This document shows, piece after piece, positions 27,402 through 36,239 of a DNA stretch of 64,000 nt; within the stretch, counting starts at the first letter, position 1; every line of letters starts with the position of its first letter. Location: positions 310,001-374,000 of the forward strand of contig NZ_KB904327.1 in assembly GCF_000379965.1 (NCBI RefSeq), written 5' to 3'. The notes beneath the pieces are model-generated. The model saw only the letters and a list, made by a program, of their open reading frames with translations, did not search any database and was not told the DNA's origin. This stretch comes from Hoylesella nanceiensis DSM 19126 = JCM 15639. Its GTDB lineage: Bacteria; Bacteroidota; Bacteroidia; Bacteroidales; Bacteroidaceae. Made by a program: the position numbers and the translations under genes.

Positions 27402-28466
27402 ATGACAGAAAAAATACGCATAAAAGATATAGCACTTCGAGCTGGAGTGTCGGTTGGAACTGTTGATAGAGTTCTACATAAACGTCCTAATGTTTCTCCC
27501 AAAGCTTTGGAAAAGGTAGAAAAAGTTCTTAAGGAAATGAACTATCAACCCAATGTTTATGCGAGTGCACTCGCCTATAATAAATCATATACCTTCTATT
27601 TGCTTATTCCTGATCATGGTTCTGAGACCTATTGGGAGGAAATTGAGAAAGGTGCTTATAGCGCAATGGAGGCAAGACGTGACTTTCATATTAATGTAAA
27701 GATACTCTATTTCAAACGTTTTAATGAGGCTTCGTATTTAGAACAGGCTCAAAAATGTTTAGAGGCACAACCCGATGGAGTTATTATTGTACCTTCAGAA
27801 CTAGACTTAACAAAGAAGGTAACAGAGTCGTTTATAGCTCAACATATTCCTTTTGTACTATTAGACTCTTATATGCCCGACTTAAAGCCACTGTCTTTCT
27901 TTGGACAAGACTCGCTTGCAAGTGGCTATTTCTCTGCTAAAATGCTTATGCTTTTGGCTTCTGAAGAGAAAACGATAATGCTTATGAAACAAACTAAGAA
28001 TGGAAGAGTAACCAGTAAGCAGCAAGCACACCGAGAAGTTGGATTCAGACATTATATGGATGAGCACTTTCCTAAGGTGAATATAGTAGAATTGAACCTC
28101 CCAACAGAAGAGGATAAGGGAGAATATTATAAACTTTTAGAAGATTTCTTTAATAAAAATCAGGATGTACATCATTGCATAACCTTTAACTCTAAGGCAC
28201 ATATTGTGGGTGAGTTTTTGCTTCATACCAACAGAAGAGATGTACAAATTATGGGTTATGACATGGTTGAAAAGAACATAGATTGCTTAAAACAAGGTAG
28301 TATATCTTTCTTAATTGCTCAACATGCTTATCTTCAAGGGTATAGTTGTGTTGATACTTTGTTCAAAGCAATAGTACTTAAGGCTGAAGTTGAGCCTGTA
28401 AATTACATGCCAATTGAATTAATTTCAAAAGAAAATGTAAACTTCTACAGACGACTTCAATTGTAA
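27402..28466 (+). CDS. LacI-family transcriptional regulator
   Basis: A 354-residue regulator. The N-terminal HTH (IRIKDIALRAGVSVGTVDRVLH, 5-26) with the hinge region (NYQPNVYASALA) is typical of LacI/PurR. A periplasmic-binding-protein-like domain (65-350) follows, with FYLLIPDHGS, PDGVIIVPSE and QIMGYDMVEKN. The effector is probably a small sugar-like molecule, but the pocket does not identify it. The genes directly downstream (NhaC antiporter after 48 bases, then the nucleotidyltransferase-like gene) may be its targets. Confidence 0.9.
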   Translation: MTEKIRIKDIALRAGVSVGTVDRVLHKRPNVSPKALEKVEKVLKEMNYQPNVYASALAYNKSYTFYLLIPDHGSETYWEEIEKGAYSAMEARRDFHINVKILYFKRFNEASYLEQAQKCLEAQPDGVIIVPSELDLTKKVTESFIAQHIPFVLLDSYMPDLKPLSFFGQDSLASGYFSAKMLMLLASEEKTIMLMKQTKNGRVTSKQQAHREVGFRHYMDEHFPKVNIVELNLPTEEDKGEYYKLLEDFFNKNQDVHHCITFNSKAHIVGEFLLHTNRRDVQIMGYDMVEKNIDCLKQGSISFLIAQHAYLQGYSCVDTLFKAIVLKAEVEPVNYMPIELISKENVNFYRRLQL

Positions 28467-28514
28467 AATTACTTTCAATATAATTGTCTTTATACTTCTT
28501 ATAAGTAGCTATAT

Positions 28515-29804
28515 ATGAGTGAAATAAAACATATTAAAGGGTTAAAAGCTTTAACTCCACTTTTTCTTTTTATTGCTTTATATCTTTCTTGTGCTATTGT
28601 TGCAAAGGATTTTTATAAACTTCCAGTAACAGTAAGTTTCTTAATTGCAAGTATATGTGCGATTATGATGACCACAGGAGAAAGCATAGAGAAAAGAATT
28701 TCAATCTTTACAGAGGGTGCAGGACAAAATAGTTTATTGCAGATGGTGTGGATTTTTATTCTTGCAGGAGCTTTTGCTGCATCTGCTAAAGCAATGGGAA
28801 GTGTTGATGCAACAGTTTATTTTATTCTAAGTATATTACCCGCAAAGTTTATTCTTGCAGGACTTTTCTTATCTGCCTGTATCATTAGTCTTGCTATTGG
28901 TACAAGTGTGGGAACCATTATTGCATTAGTTCCAATAGCATCGGGCTTATCTCATGTCTTAGGAGTAGATGAACCTCTTATGTTAGGTATTGTTATTGGG
29001 GGAGCTTTCTTTGGAGATAACCTTTCATTTATATCTGATACAACGATAGCTGCAACGTCAAGTCAAGGCTGTAGTATGAAAGATAAATTCAAGGTAAATA
29101 GCTTAATCGTTGTCCCTGCAGCAGTCTGCATACTTATTATATATACAATCCTAGGACACGGACTAGAAAAACCAGCTGATTTGCCTGACTTTAATTATGT
29201 TCATCTTATTCCTTATATCGTTGTAATTCTTATGGCTTTGAGAGGAATAAATGTGATGATTGTTTTAATTGTGGGTATTGTCTTTAGTGGAGTACTTGGA
29301 TTTTTTGCTCAAAGTTATGACCTATATGGTTGGTTTGCCACTTTAGGTGGTGGTATGACAAGTATGGGTGAGCTCATAATCGTAACAATGTTGGCAGGTG
29401 GATTGCTTGCTGTTATTAAATATAATGGTGGCATTCATTATATCATTGCTATTTTGACCAAATTTATTAAGGGTAAGAGAGGAGCTGAATTGTCTATTGG
29501 TCTTCTTGTTTCATTTGTTAATGTATGTACAGCCAACAACACCGTAGCAATTATAACAGTAGGAAATATCGCTAAACAAATAAGTAAAAAGTTTGAGATA
29601 GACTCACGAAAATCAGCAAGTATTCTCGACACTTTCTCTTGTGCAACGCAAGGATTGCTTCCCTATGGGGCGCAAATTCTTATGGCTGCAGGCTTAACCA
29701 ATGTTTCACCTATTGAAATAGTTGGTTATACCTACTACCCTATTAGTATTGCATTGATGGCTTTATTATCGATATTAGTGCGTTATCCTAAAAAATATTC
29801 TTAA
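28515..29804 (+). CDS. NhaC-family Na+/H+ antiporter
   Basis: A 429-residue integral membrane protein with about eleven hydrophobic segments. Family motifs: the conserved SLAIGTSVGTIIALVPIA, GGAFFGDNLSFISDTTIAATSSQG (family signature with acidic residues in the membrane) and NVCTANNTVAIITVGNIA. Such proteins exchange Na+ for H+; some relatives exchange organic acids (malate/lactate). It follows the LacI-type gene by 48 bases, and 6 bases separate it from the next gene, so one operon is likely. Confidence 0.9.
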   Translation: MSEIKHIKGLKALTPLFLFIALYLSCAIVAKDFYKLPVTVSFLIASICAIMMTTGESIEKRISIFTEGAGQNSLLQMVWIFILAGAFAASAKAMGSVDATVYFILSILPAKFILAGLFLSACIISLAIGTSVGTIIALVPIASGLSHVLGVDEPLMLGIVIGGAFFGDNLSFISDTTIAATSSQGCSMKDKFKVNSLIVVPAAVCILIIYTILGHGLEKPADLPDFNYVHLIPYIVVILMALRGINVMIVLIVGIVFSGVLGFFAQSYDLYGWFATLGGGMTSMGELIIVTMLAGGLLAVIKYNGGIHYIIAILTKFIKGKRGAELSIGLLVSFVNVCTANNTVAIITVGNIAKQISKKFEIDSRKSASILDTFSCATQGLLPYGAQILMAAGLTNVSPIEIVGYTYYPISIALMALLSILVRYPKKYS

Positions 29805-29810
29805 GGAAAT

Positions 29811-30623
29811 ATGGATATAATACGTCGAAACTTTCTTACATTATTAAAGTCTGGGGCTTTAAATGAATATGGAAACATTGAACCAATGTCTAGTTTTAAA
29901 TGGGAACAACTATTTAAAATGGCAGTGGTACATAATGTTTCATCTTTTGTTTATAAAGGATTGAAACATCATCAATACGATAAAGAGTTCAATGTTCCTA
30001 ACCCAATCCTCCGTAAGTTAGAAGAAGTTTCTAATCAAGATAATGCTTTTGAAGAATCTACAGAGATCAAACTATCCAACAAGTTGTTGAATATAAGACT
30101 TAAGAAGATAAGGAATGAAGAACTTTCAAATAACAGTTCATCCCTTACAACATTAGATCTACTTGAGCTGTTAATCGATAATGTGAGCAATCTGTTTAGA
30201 AAAGGATTGTCTATAAAATTGGTATTAGAACTTGGAACCTACTTAAGAAACAATGGAGATGATGTTGATTTTAATAAATTAAATCGTTGGCTGTCTAGTC
30301 TACATATTGTAAATATAACAGCACTTATTGGAAGTATTTTGATAACAGTATTCAAGTTTGATAAAAGTGAAGTACCCTTTGTAGATAAAGTTAGTAACTC
30401 TTCATATGCGCTATTTATGCATGCGCTAGGAAACGTCAAAAAGAATAGTAATAAAGAGGAATGGACTATTAGAGAAGGAGACAACGGTTTTGTTTACAAT
30501 AACCCCGAAGTACTAAGAAAAAACATAAAAAGGAGTTTCAAATATTTCCCTTATGCACCAATAGAAGCAAGTAGTAATTTTATCACCAGTTTTATTCATA
30601 GCATATCAGATGTGCAAGAATAA
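29811..30623 (+). CDS. Nucleotidyltransferase-family-like protein lacking the catalytic core
   Basis: A 270-residue soluble protein. The N-terminus (FKWEQLFKMAVVHNVSSFVY) and the C-terminal helical part (KGLSIKLVLELGTYLRNN, then DFNKLNRWLSSLHIVNI) resemble the flanks of the uncharacterised NTP_transf_5 nucleotidyltransferases. The expected central core with LLKG and a GDIDLL-type aspartate pair is absent, and the protein is about 100 residues short of the family norm. It may have lost enzymatic function. It lies 6 bases after the NhaC gene. Family membership is an inference from weak pattern matches. Confidence 0.5.
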   Translation: MDIIRRNFLTLLKSGALNEYGNIEPMSSFKWEQLFKMAVVHNVSSFVYKGLKHHQYDKEFNVPNPILRKLEEVSNQDNAFEESTEIKLSNKLLNIRLKKIRNEELSNNSSSLTTLDLLELLIDNVSNLFRKGLSIKLVLELGTYLRNNGDDVDFNKLNRWLSSLHIVNITALIGSILITVFKFDKSEVPFVDKVSNSSYALFMHALGNVKKNSNKEEWTIREGDNGFVYNNPEVLRKNIKRSFKYFPYAPIEASSNFITSFIHSISDVQE

Positions 30624-30689
30624 GGAGAAATCAAAATATAATATATGTAAAAAAACACGATGAAAAATATATCAAATTATAGTTTTTCG

Positions 30690-30697
30690 TAACTTTG
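30690..30697 (+). promoter_or_regulatory. -7 promoter element directly before the GH25 gene
   Basis: TAACTTTG lies only 5 bases before the ATG at 30703. The transcript would then begin at or next to the start codon, giving a nearly leaderless mRNA. Confidence 0.6.
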
Positions 30698-30702
30698 TAG
30701 AC

Positions 30703-31404
30703 ATGAAACGTATATTTATATTCATTCTTTCTTGCATCTTTTCAATTGCAGGTTTTGCCCAAGACGAATTTTATAATTGCGAAGATACTTGTAGTCATGT
30801 GCATGGTATTGACCTTAGTCACTACCAAGGAAATGTCTTTTGGGAAACAATTGGAGAAAACACAAAGATGGCTTACGTGTATCTTAAAGCCACAGAAGGT
30901 GGAGATAACATCGATAAAACATACGCCTACAACATTGAATTAGCTCATAAATATGGACTAAAGGTAGGTTCTTATCATTTTTTTAGACCCAAAACGAACT
31001 TAACTAAGCAGTTAGAAAACTTCAGAACTCAATGTAGACCTGAAGACCAAGATCTTCTTCCGATGATTGATATCGAAACAAAAAGCGGATTACCAACAGA
31101 AGAATTCTGTGATTCTCTTTTGAAATTCTTAACAATGGTCGAGAAAGAATACAAGCAAAAGCCTCTACTTTATACCTTTACTAACTTCTATGATAATTAT
31201 CTTTCAGGCAAGATTGATGGTTATAAACTGATGATTGCACAATATACTCAACGAGAACCAGTCTTAAAAGATGGTAGAGATATAACCATGTGGCAATATA
31301 CTGGTAAAGGAAGAATTAACGGAATTAATGGCTATGTTGATAAAAGTAGATTCTTTGGGACGCATGGTATGCGGGAAATACGATTCATTCACTTTAAACA
31401 ATAA
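30703..31404 (+). CDS. Secreted GH25 lysozyme (N,O-diacetylmuramidase)
   Basis: A 233-residue protein with a clean signal peptide (MKRIFIFILSCIFSIAGFAQ). The GH25 fold begins with GIDLSHYQGNVFW (Asp37) and carries the catalytic pair DIE (Asp123, Glu125) in LPMIDIETKSG. YLKATEGG and GSYHFFRP are also typical. These enzymes cleave the beta-1,4 bond of peptidoglycan; here probably in the periplasm for wall remodelling. It has its own promoter and the zinc-ribbon gene follows 17 bases later. Confidence 0.92.
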   Translation: MKRIFIFILSCIFSIAGFAQDEFYNCEDTCSHVHGIDLSHYQGNVFWETIGENTKMAYVYLKATEGGDNIDKTYAYNIELAHKYGLKVGSYHFFRPKTNLTKQLENFRTQCRPEDQDLLPMIDIETKSGLPTEEFCDSLLKFLTMVEKEYKQKPLLYTFTNFYDNYLSGKIDGYKLMIAQYTQREPVLKDGRDITMWQYTGKGRINGINGYVDKSRFFGTHGMREIRFIHFKQ

Positions 31405-31421
31405 CATAAAATCAAAAAACT

Positions 31422-32570
31422 ATGGCTATAATAAAATGTCCTGAATGTAATGCATCTGTAAGCGACAGAGCCCCAGTTTGCCCTACTTGTGGTGCAGAAA
31501 TAAGGGGTAAAGTAACAGTCTGTCCTACATGTGATACGGCTTATTTTACAGAAAAAGGAGAATGTCCTAAGTGTGCTTTAGAAAAGAATACAGCAGCGGT
31601 TGCATCTGTTAAAGAAACAACTCCTATAGAAGCTCCAATACAAACAGTTGAGGCTGTTCCTCCAACAGAGCCTAAAACACCTACTCCACCACAAAATAAG
31701 AAGCCTAAAAAAGTTATTATTTTGTCTTCATTTATCATTGCATTAATTCTTTGTGCTACCCTTTTCTATGTTTATAGTAATGCACAAAAGAAAAATGAGA
31801 AAGAGGCTTACGAACTAGCAATGAAGAGTAAGGAAATTGGAATACTTGAAGACTATCTTAATACTTATGCAAAAAATGCTCCACAAGAGCATATCGATTC
31901 AATCAATGCGCATCTAACAATATTACGTTCTACTGACAATGATTGGACAAATGCGCTTATTAGTAATACTAAAGAAGCTTTCGAAGACTATTTATCTAAA
32001 TCTGAAAATCCTAAACATAAGAAGGAAGCACTGCAAAAAATCGATTCTTTAGACTTCGTTGCTGTATCACAAAAGAACACAATTGAAGCTTATAACACTT
32101 ATATAAACGACCACTATGATGGCAACTACATCAATGAGGCTAACGAAAAGATAAGAGTTCTAAAGGCTAAAGAGGTGCAACAAGATGAATATCAGATGGT
32201 AGCCGGAACCATAAAGACTTTCTTTAGAGGTATAAGTGAACGCAATGAAAATAAGGTACAAGAAACAATTAGTCCCAATATATCATCGTTCCTTAATAAA
32301 ACCGATATCAAACATTCTGATATCGCAGTATTTATTAGCAAGCTATATAAAGATAATGTAGAGGCAATAGACTGGAATATCGATAAGAATCTAAAGATTA
32401 AGAAGAAAGAAATAGGACTTGAAGAATACGAATATACAACGGAATTCTATGTATCCCAAGATGTTAAATTAAAAGACGGTCAGTCTGAAACCAATAAATA
32501 TAAGGTACAAACACGAATAGATCCTACTGGAAAAATCGTAGAATTTAATATGATTAAGATCCTAGAATAA
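31422..32570 (+). CDS. Double zinc-ribbon membrane protein, unknown function
   Basis: A 382-residue protein. Residues 5-60 hold zinc-ribbon pairs (CPECNASVSDRAPVCPTCG, then CPTCDTAYF and CPKC). A Pro/Thr-rich linker (70-95), one transmembrane helix (about 98-119, VIILSSFIIALILCATLFYV) and a helical C-terminal part follow. A small NTF2/DUF4878-like region (about 265-380, YQMVAGTIKTFFRGISERN) may close it. The topology suggests a cytoplasmic zinc ribbon and a periplasmic C-terminal domain. It lies 17 bases after the GH25 gene, so a cell-envelope role is possible. Confidence 0.7.
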   Translation: MAIIKCPECNASVSDRAPVCPTCGAEIRGKVTVCPTCDTAYFTEKGECPKCALEKNTAAVASVKETTPIEAPIQTVEAVPPTEPKTPTPPQNKKPKKVIILSSFIIALILCATLFYVYSNAQKKNEKEAYELAMKSKEIGILEDYLNTYAKNAPQEHIDSINAHLTILRSTDNDWTNALISNTKEAFEDYLSKSENPKHKKEALQKIDSLDFVAVSQKNTIEAYNTYINDHYDGNYINEANEKIRVLKAKEVQQDEYQMVAGTIKTFFRGISERNENKVQETISPNISSFLNKTDIKHSDIAVFISKLYKDNVEAIDWNIDKNLKIKKKEIGLEEYEYTTEFYVSQDVKLKDGQSETNKYKVQTRIDPTGKIVEFNMIKILE

Positions 32571-32642
32571 CAATTTTAGTTAAAAAAAAATAAACTATTC
32601 ATTTGCAAATGCAGTTATATCCATATTGTAATAGCAATAATG

Positions 32643-32650
32643 TAACTTTG
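32643..32650 (+). promoter_or_regulatory. rpsA: -7 promoter element for rpsA
   Basis: TAACTTTG, 61 bases before the rpsA ATG at 32712, leaving an AT-rich leader of about 55 bases that could carry S1 autoregulation signals. Confidence 0.7.
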
Positions 32651-32711
32651 CAACGATTTTTATTTAATCAATATAAAGTCTAACTTTATTAATTCATTTT
32701 TAATTAACATT

Positions 32712-34487
32712 ATGTCAAACTTAAAGAACGTACAACCATTAGAAGACTTCAATTGGGAAGAATTCGAAAATGGTTCTGGCAACAACGCCAGCAAGGAAGC
32801 CCTTGTAAAGGCTTATGATGAAACCCTTAATAAAATTGCAGAACACCAAGTTGTTGAGGGAACTGTTACTCATGTAGACAAGAAAGAAGTTATTGTTAAC
32901 ATCGGTTACAAGAGTGATGGTATCATTCCTGCATCTGAATTCAGATACAACCCAGACCTAAAAGCAGGTGATAAAGTGGAAGTATATGTAGAGATGCAAG
33001 AAGATAAGAAAGGACAACTTGAACTTTCTCACAAGAAAGCACGCCTAAATAAGAGCTGGGATCGTGTTAATGAAGCTCTTGAAAAAGAAGAAATTGTACA
33101 AGGTTACATCAAGTGTCGTACAAAGGGTGGTATGATTGTTGACGTATTCGGTATCGAAGCATTCTTACCAGGAAGCCAAATCGACGTTCATCCAATTCGT
33201 GACTACGACGTATTCGTAGGAAAAACTATGGAATTCAAGATCGTTAAGATCAACCAAGAGTTCCGTAACGTTGTTGTTTCTCACAAGGCTCTTATCGAAG
33301 CTGAGCTAGAAGCACAAAAGAAAGAAATTATTAGCAAACTTGAAAAAGGCCAAATCCTTGAAGGTACAGTTAAAAACATCACTTCTTATGGTGTATTTAT
33401 CGACCTTGGTGGTGTTGATGGTCTTATTCATATAACAGACCTTTCATGGGGTCGTGTAAGCGATCCACACGAAGTGGTTGCTTTAGACCAAAAGATCAAC
33501 GTTGTAATTCTTGATTTCGATGATGAAAAGAAACGTATCGCTCTAGGTCTTAAACAATTAACTCCACACCCATGGGATGCTCTTAACACTGAACTTAAGG
33601 TGGGTGACCACGTTAAGGGTAAAGTAGTTGTTATCGCAGACTACGGTGCATTCGTTGAAATTGCTCCAGGTGTAGAAGGTCTTATCCACGTTTCAGAAAT
33701 GTCTTGGAGCCAACACTTACGTTCAGCTCAAGAATTCTTACACGTAGGTGACGAAGTTGAAGCTGTTGTTCTTACACTTGATCGTGAAGAACGTAAGATG
33801 TCTTTAGGTATTAAACAACTTAAAGAAGATCCATGGGAAACTATCGAAGTGAAATATCCAATCGGTAGCAAACACACAGCTAAGGTTCGTAACTTTACTA
33901 ACTTCGGTATCTTTGTTGAGCTAGAAGAAGGTGTTGACGGATTGATCCACATCTCAGACCTTTCTTGGACTAAGAAAGTTAAGCACCCATCTGAATTCAC
34001 TCAAGTAGGAGCTGAAATCGATGTTGTTGTTCTTGAGATAGATAAAGAAAACCGCAGACTAAGCCTTGGTCACAAGCAACTTGAAGATAATCCTTGGGAT
34101 GCTTATGAAACTCTTTACACTCCAGGTTCATTGCACAAGGGTAAGATCACTGAGATGATGGACAAGGGTGCTGTTATCACATTGAACGAAGGTGGAGAAG
34201 GTTTCGCAACTCCAAAACACCTAGTTAAAGAAGACGGCACACAAGCTCAAGTAGGTGAAGAACTAGACTTCAAGGTTATCGAATTTGTAAAGGAAACTAA
34301 GAGAATTATTCTTTCTCATAGCCGTACTTTCGAAGAAGGTAAAGAAGAGGCTAAACCTCGCAAGCAACACACAAGCAACGCTAAGAAGAACGATTCTGCT
34401 CAAGTAAACAACGTGGCAGCAAGTACTTCTCTTGGTGATATCGATGCTCTTGCAGCATTGAAAGCTAAAATGGAAAAAGGTGAATAA
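32712..34487 (+). CDS. rpsA: 30S ribosomal protein S1
   Basis: A 591-residue S1 with six S1 RNA-binding repeats, starting near residues 45, 130, 215, 300, 385 and 475. They are recognisable as GVFIDLGGVDGLIHITDLSW and its variants in repeats 3-5; the first two and the last are more divergent. S1 delivers mRNA to the 30S subunit. Codon choice shifts toward C-ending codons compared with neighbours, as expected for a highly expressed gene. The hydrophilic tail (KPRKQHTSNAKKND) is lineage-specific. It is monocistronic, with its own promoter and a strong terminator. Confidence 0.97.
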   Translation: MSNLKNVQPLEDFNWEEFENGSGNNASKEALVKAYDETLNKIAEHQVVEGTVTHVDKKEVIVNIGYKSDGIIPASEFRYNPDLKAGDKVEVYVEMQEDKKGQLELSHKKARLNKSWDRVNEALEKEEIVQGYIKCRTKGGMIVDVFGIEAFLPGSQIDVHPIRDYDVFVGKTMEFKIVKINQEFRNVVVSHKALIEAELEAQKKEIISKLEKGQILEGTVKNITSYGVFIDLGGVDGLIHITDLSWGRVSDPHEVVALDQKINVVILDFDDEKKRIALGLKQLTPHPWDALNTELKVGDHVKGKVVVIADYGAFVEIAPGVEGLIHVSEMSWSQHLRSAQEFLHVGDEVEAVVLTLDREERKMSLGIKQLKEDPWETIEVKYPIGSKHTAKVRNFTNFGIFVELEEGVDGLIHISDLSWTKKVKHPSEFTQVGAEIDVVVLEIDKENRRLSLGHKQLEDNPWDAYETLYTPGSLHKGKITEMMDKGAVITLNEGGEGFATPKHLVKEDGTQAQVGEELDFKVIEFVKETKRIILSHSRTFEEGKEEAKPRKQHTSNAKKNDSAQVNNVAASTSLGDIDALAALKAKMEKGE

Positions 34488-34513
34488 TTAGTATACTGAA
34501 TTCCTATATGAAT

Positions 34514-34551
34514 GAAAGAGAGTATGTATCGCAAGAGGCATATTCTCTTTC
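34514..34551 (+). terminator. Intrinsic terminator of rpsA
   Basis: A 17-bp stem (34514-34530 with 34535-34551, one mismatch) with tetraloop GCAA, followed by TCATTTTT. It shares its left-arm sequence with the prfC terminator. Confidence 0.85.
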
Positions 34552-34651
34552 TCATTTTTAATACTATTCTTTTAAGTGTATACCAATTGAACAGTTCTTC
34601 AATTATATATACTAATTCTTTATTATTAAATGGTTTTCGACACATAGAATA

Positions 34652-34783
34652 ACTGCTTTTTTTGAGAAGTTGTTCTCTTTTCTTTGTGAAATAATACTGC
34701 TTTTGTAGTATAATCTCATTGCTTTTATCTTTTAATCTCATTGTTATTTAAAACCTTTTTCATTGTGTTTTAATGAAAATAGT
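34652..34783 (+). repeat. 22-bp periodic direct repeat array C (6 units, plus orientation)
   Basis: Units begin at 34652, 34674, 34696, 34718, 34740 and 34762, every step exactly 22 bases. Cores include ACTGCTTTTT, ACTGCTTTTG, ATTGCTTTTA, ATTGTTATTT and ATTGTGTTTT; the second unit (TCTCTTTTC) is weak. This is the longest of six such arrays. It lies in a 598-base gap after rpsA, 100 bases past its terminator. From 34784 to the promoter at 34961 I see nothing further. Confidence 0.75.
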
Positions 34784-34960
34784 GATTTATCTCCCCTATT
34801 TATTATATTGGTTAATATAAACAATCCATGCTCTCTTTTCTGTATTTGTGCGTACCTTGATGAACTAAAATAACATTGTTTGTAGAATTAATGTAGCAAA
34901 TAGCACCTCTTCTTGCTGTTTTTATTGAACTTAAAAGGGCATGAAGACGAAAATAATATG

Positions 34961-34968
34961 TATATTTG
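34961..34968 (+). promoter_or_regulatory. -7 promoter element for the PD40 gene
   Basis: TATATTTG fits TAnnTTTG, 117 bases before the ATG at 35086, which would leave a leader of about 110 bases. Confidence 0.45.
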
Positions 34969-35085
34969 CATAAGGCTTTCTTTATTTTAAGGAGCTATTC
35001 TTTTTTCCTTATTCATTTGCTTTAGAAGAGCAAGAGAAGAGGATAATAGGAAATCTAGAGATTTAATTTATATAAAGATATTTCT

Positions 35086-36216
35086 ATGGCACGATATATA
35101 TTATTTTTAATTTGCTGTCTTTTTGCATTCACTAGCACTCAAGCACAGAAGAAAAAGGTAGTAAAGAAGAAAGAAACAAAAGCAAAGGTAGTTGCTACTG
35201 ATAAAAAAGTGGATAATAGTTTGTTTGCAACAATGCTCCCTAACACTGATAAATTATTGGTGATAGATAGTATGGTGGTAGATAAAGAGTCGTTTTTAAA
35301 GCATTTAGATTTGCAAAATGAAAACGGATATGTTGGTATAGAAAATAATAATGCTTGGTTTATAAATGCCTTAAAGAATAAGAAAATATATGCTTCTGGT
35401 GATTCTTTATCAGGAAGAAAACTTATTCTAGCCTATTATGTCAATTCTAAATGGGAAGATAGACGTCCTATATCTGAATTAAATACCCTATTTTCAGACA
35501 TTAATTTTCCCTTTTTAATGCCCGATGCCACTACCCTTTTCTTTTCTGCAAAGGGACATAATAGTATTGGAGGATTTGATATCTACACCACAAGATTAGA
35601 TGTTGACAATGGAGGTTTTTATATTCCAGACAATTATGGATTGCCATATAACTCTACAGCAAACGATTATTTCTTGGCAATTGATGAAATAAACAATCTA
35701 GGTTGGCTTGTTTCTGATCGCTATCAACCAGAAGATAAAGTATGTATTTATATTTTTGTTCCTAATAAAAATCGTGTGAAGCTAGCTCAAGAAGGCTTCG
35801 ACAATAATACGATTAAGAAATTAGCTCAATTAAATAGCATTCAAGATACTTGGAACTTTGGCAATAAGCAAGAGGCGATGCGCAACTTAGAACGCCTTAG
35901 AACTCAAAGAAATGTGGAAAATAAAGGGAGAGAATCTGTTCTTTTTATTGTAAATGACAAAATAAAATACACATCATTAAGTCAGTTTAAATCGAATAAA
36001 AGTAAGCAATTATTTGCAAAATTAGAAGATAATAAGCAATTGGTTGCAAAACAAAAGACTGAACTAGAAAATTTAAGAATACAATATAAGCAAGCAAATA
36101 AAGCAAAGCAATCATCTTTAAAACAAGATATTCTCTTTATTGAAAAGCAGCTTATGAAATATCAGCTTGAGCAAAAAGGGCTTGAACGAAACATTAGAGA
36201 GTTAGAACTTAATTAA
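35086..36216 (+). CDS. Secreted PD40-repeat (TolB-like) protein with C-terminal coiled coil
   Basis: A 376-residue exported protein (signal peptide MARYILFLICCLFAFTSTQA) with a Lys-rich linker (22-45). WD40-like PD40 elements are visible as FPFLMPDATTLFFSAKGHNSIGG and DYFLAIDEINNLGWLVSDR. The last 80 residues (about 295-376) are a charged coiled coil. It resembles Bacteroidota cell-envelope proteins with PD40 repeats, but without the usual OmpA domain. Function unknown. The nucleoside phosphorylase gene follows by 23 bases. Confidence 0.75.
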   Translation: MARYILFLICCLFAFTSTQAQKKKVVKKKETKAKVVATDKKVDNSLFATMLPNTDKLLVIDSMVVDKESFLKHLDLQNENGYVGIENNNAWFINALKNKKIYASGDSLSGRKLILAYYVNSKWEDRRPISELNTLFSDINFPFLMPDATTLFFSAKGHNSIGGFDIYTTRLDVDNGGFYIPDNYGLPYNSTANDYFLAIDEINNLGWLVSDRYQPEDKVCIYIFVPNKNRVKLAQEGFDNNTIKKLAQLNSIQDTWNFGNKQEAMRNLERLRTQRNVENKGRESVLFIVNDKIKYTSLSQFKSNKSKQLFAKLEDNKQLVAKQKTELENLRIQYKQANKAKQSSLKQDILFIEKQLMKYQLEQKGLERNIRELELN

Positions 36217-36239
36217 TAAACATATAAAGATATAAGACC

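Noticed and set aside
31541-31738. 65-residue leftward frame inside the zinc-ribbon gene
   Set aside because: Antisense to a frame with regular CxxC motifs and a membrane helix; it has no independent support.
34652-34783. The 22-bp arrays as CRISPR
   Set aside because: The conserved part is about 10 degenerate bases and the spacers only 12; no cas genes are nearby.
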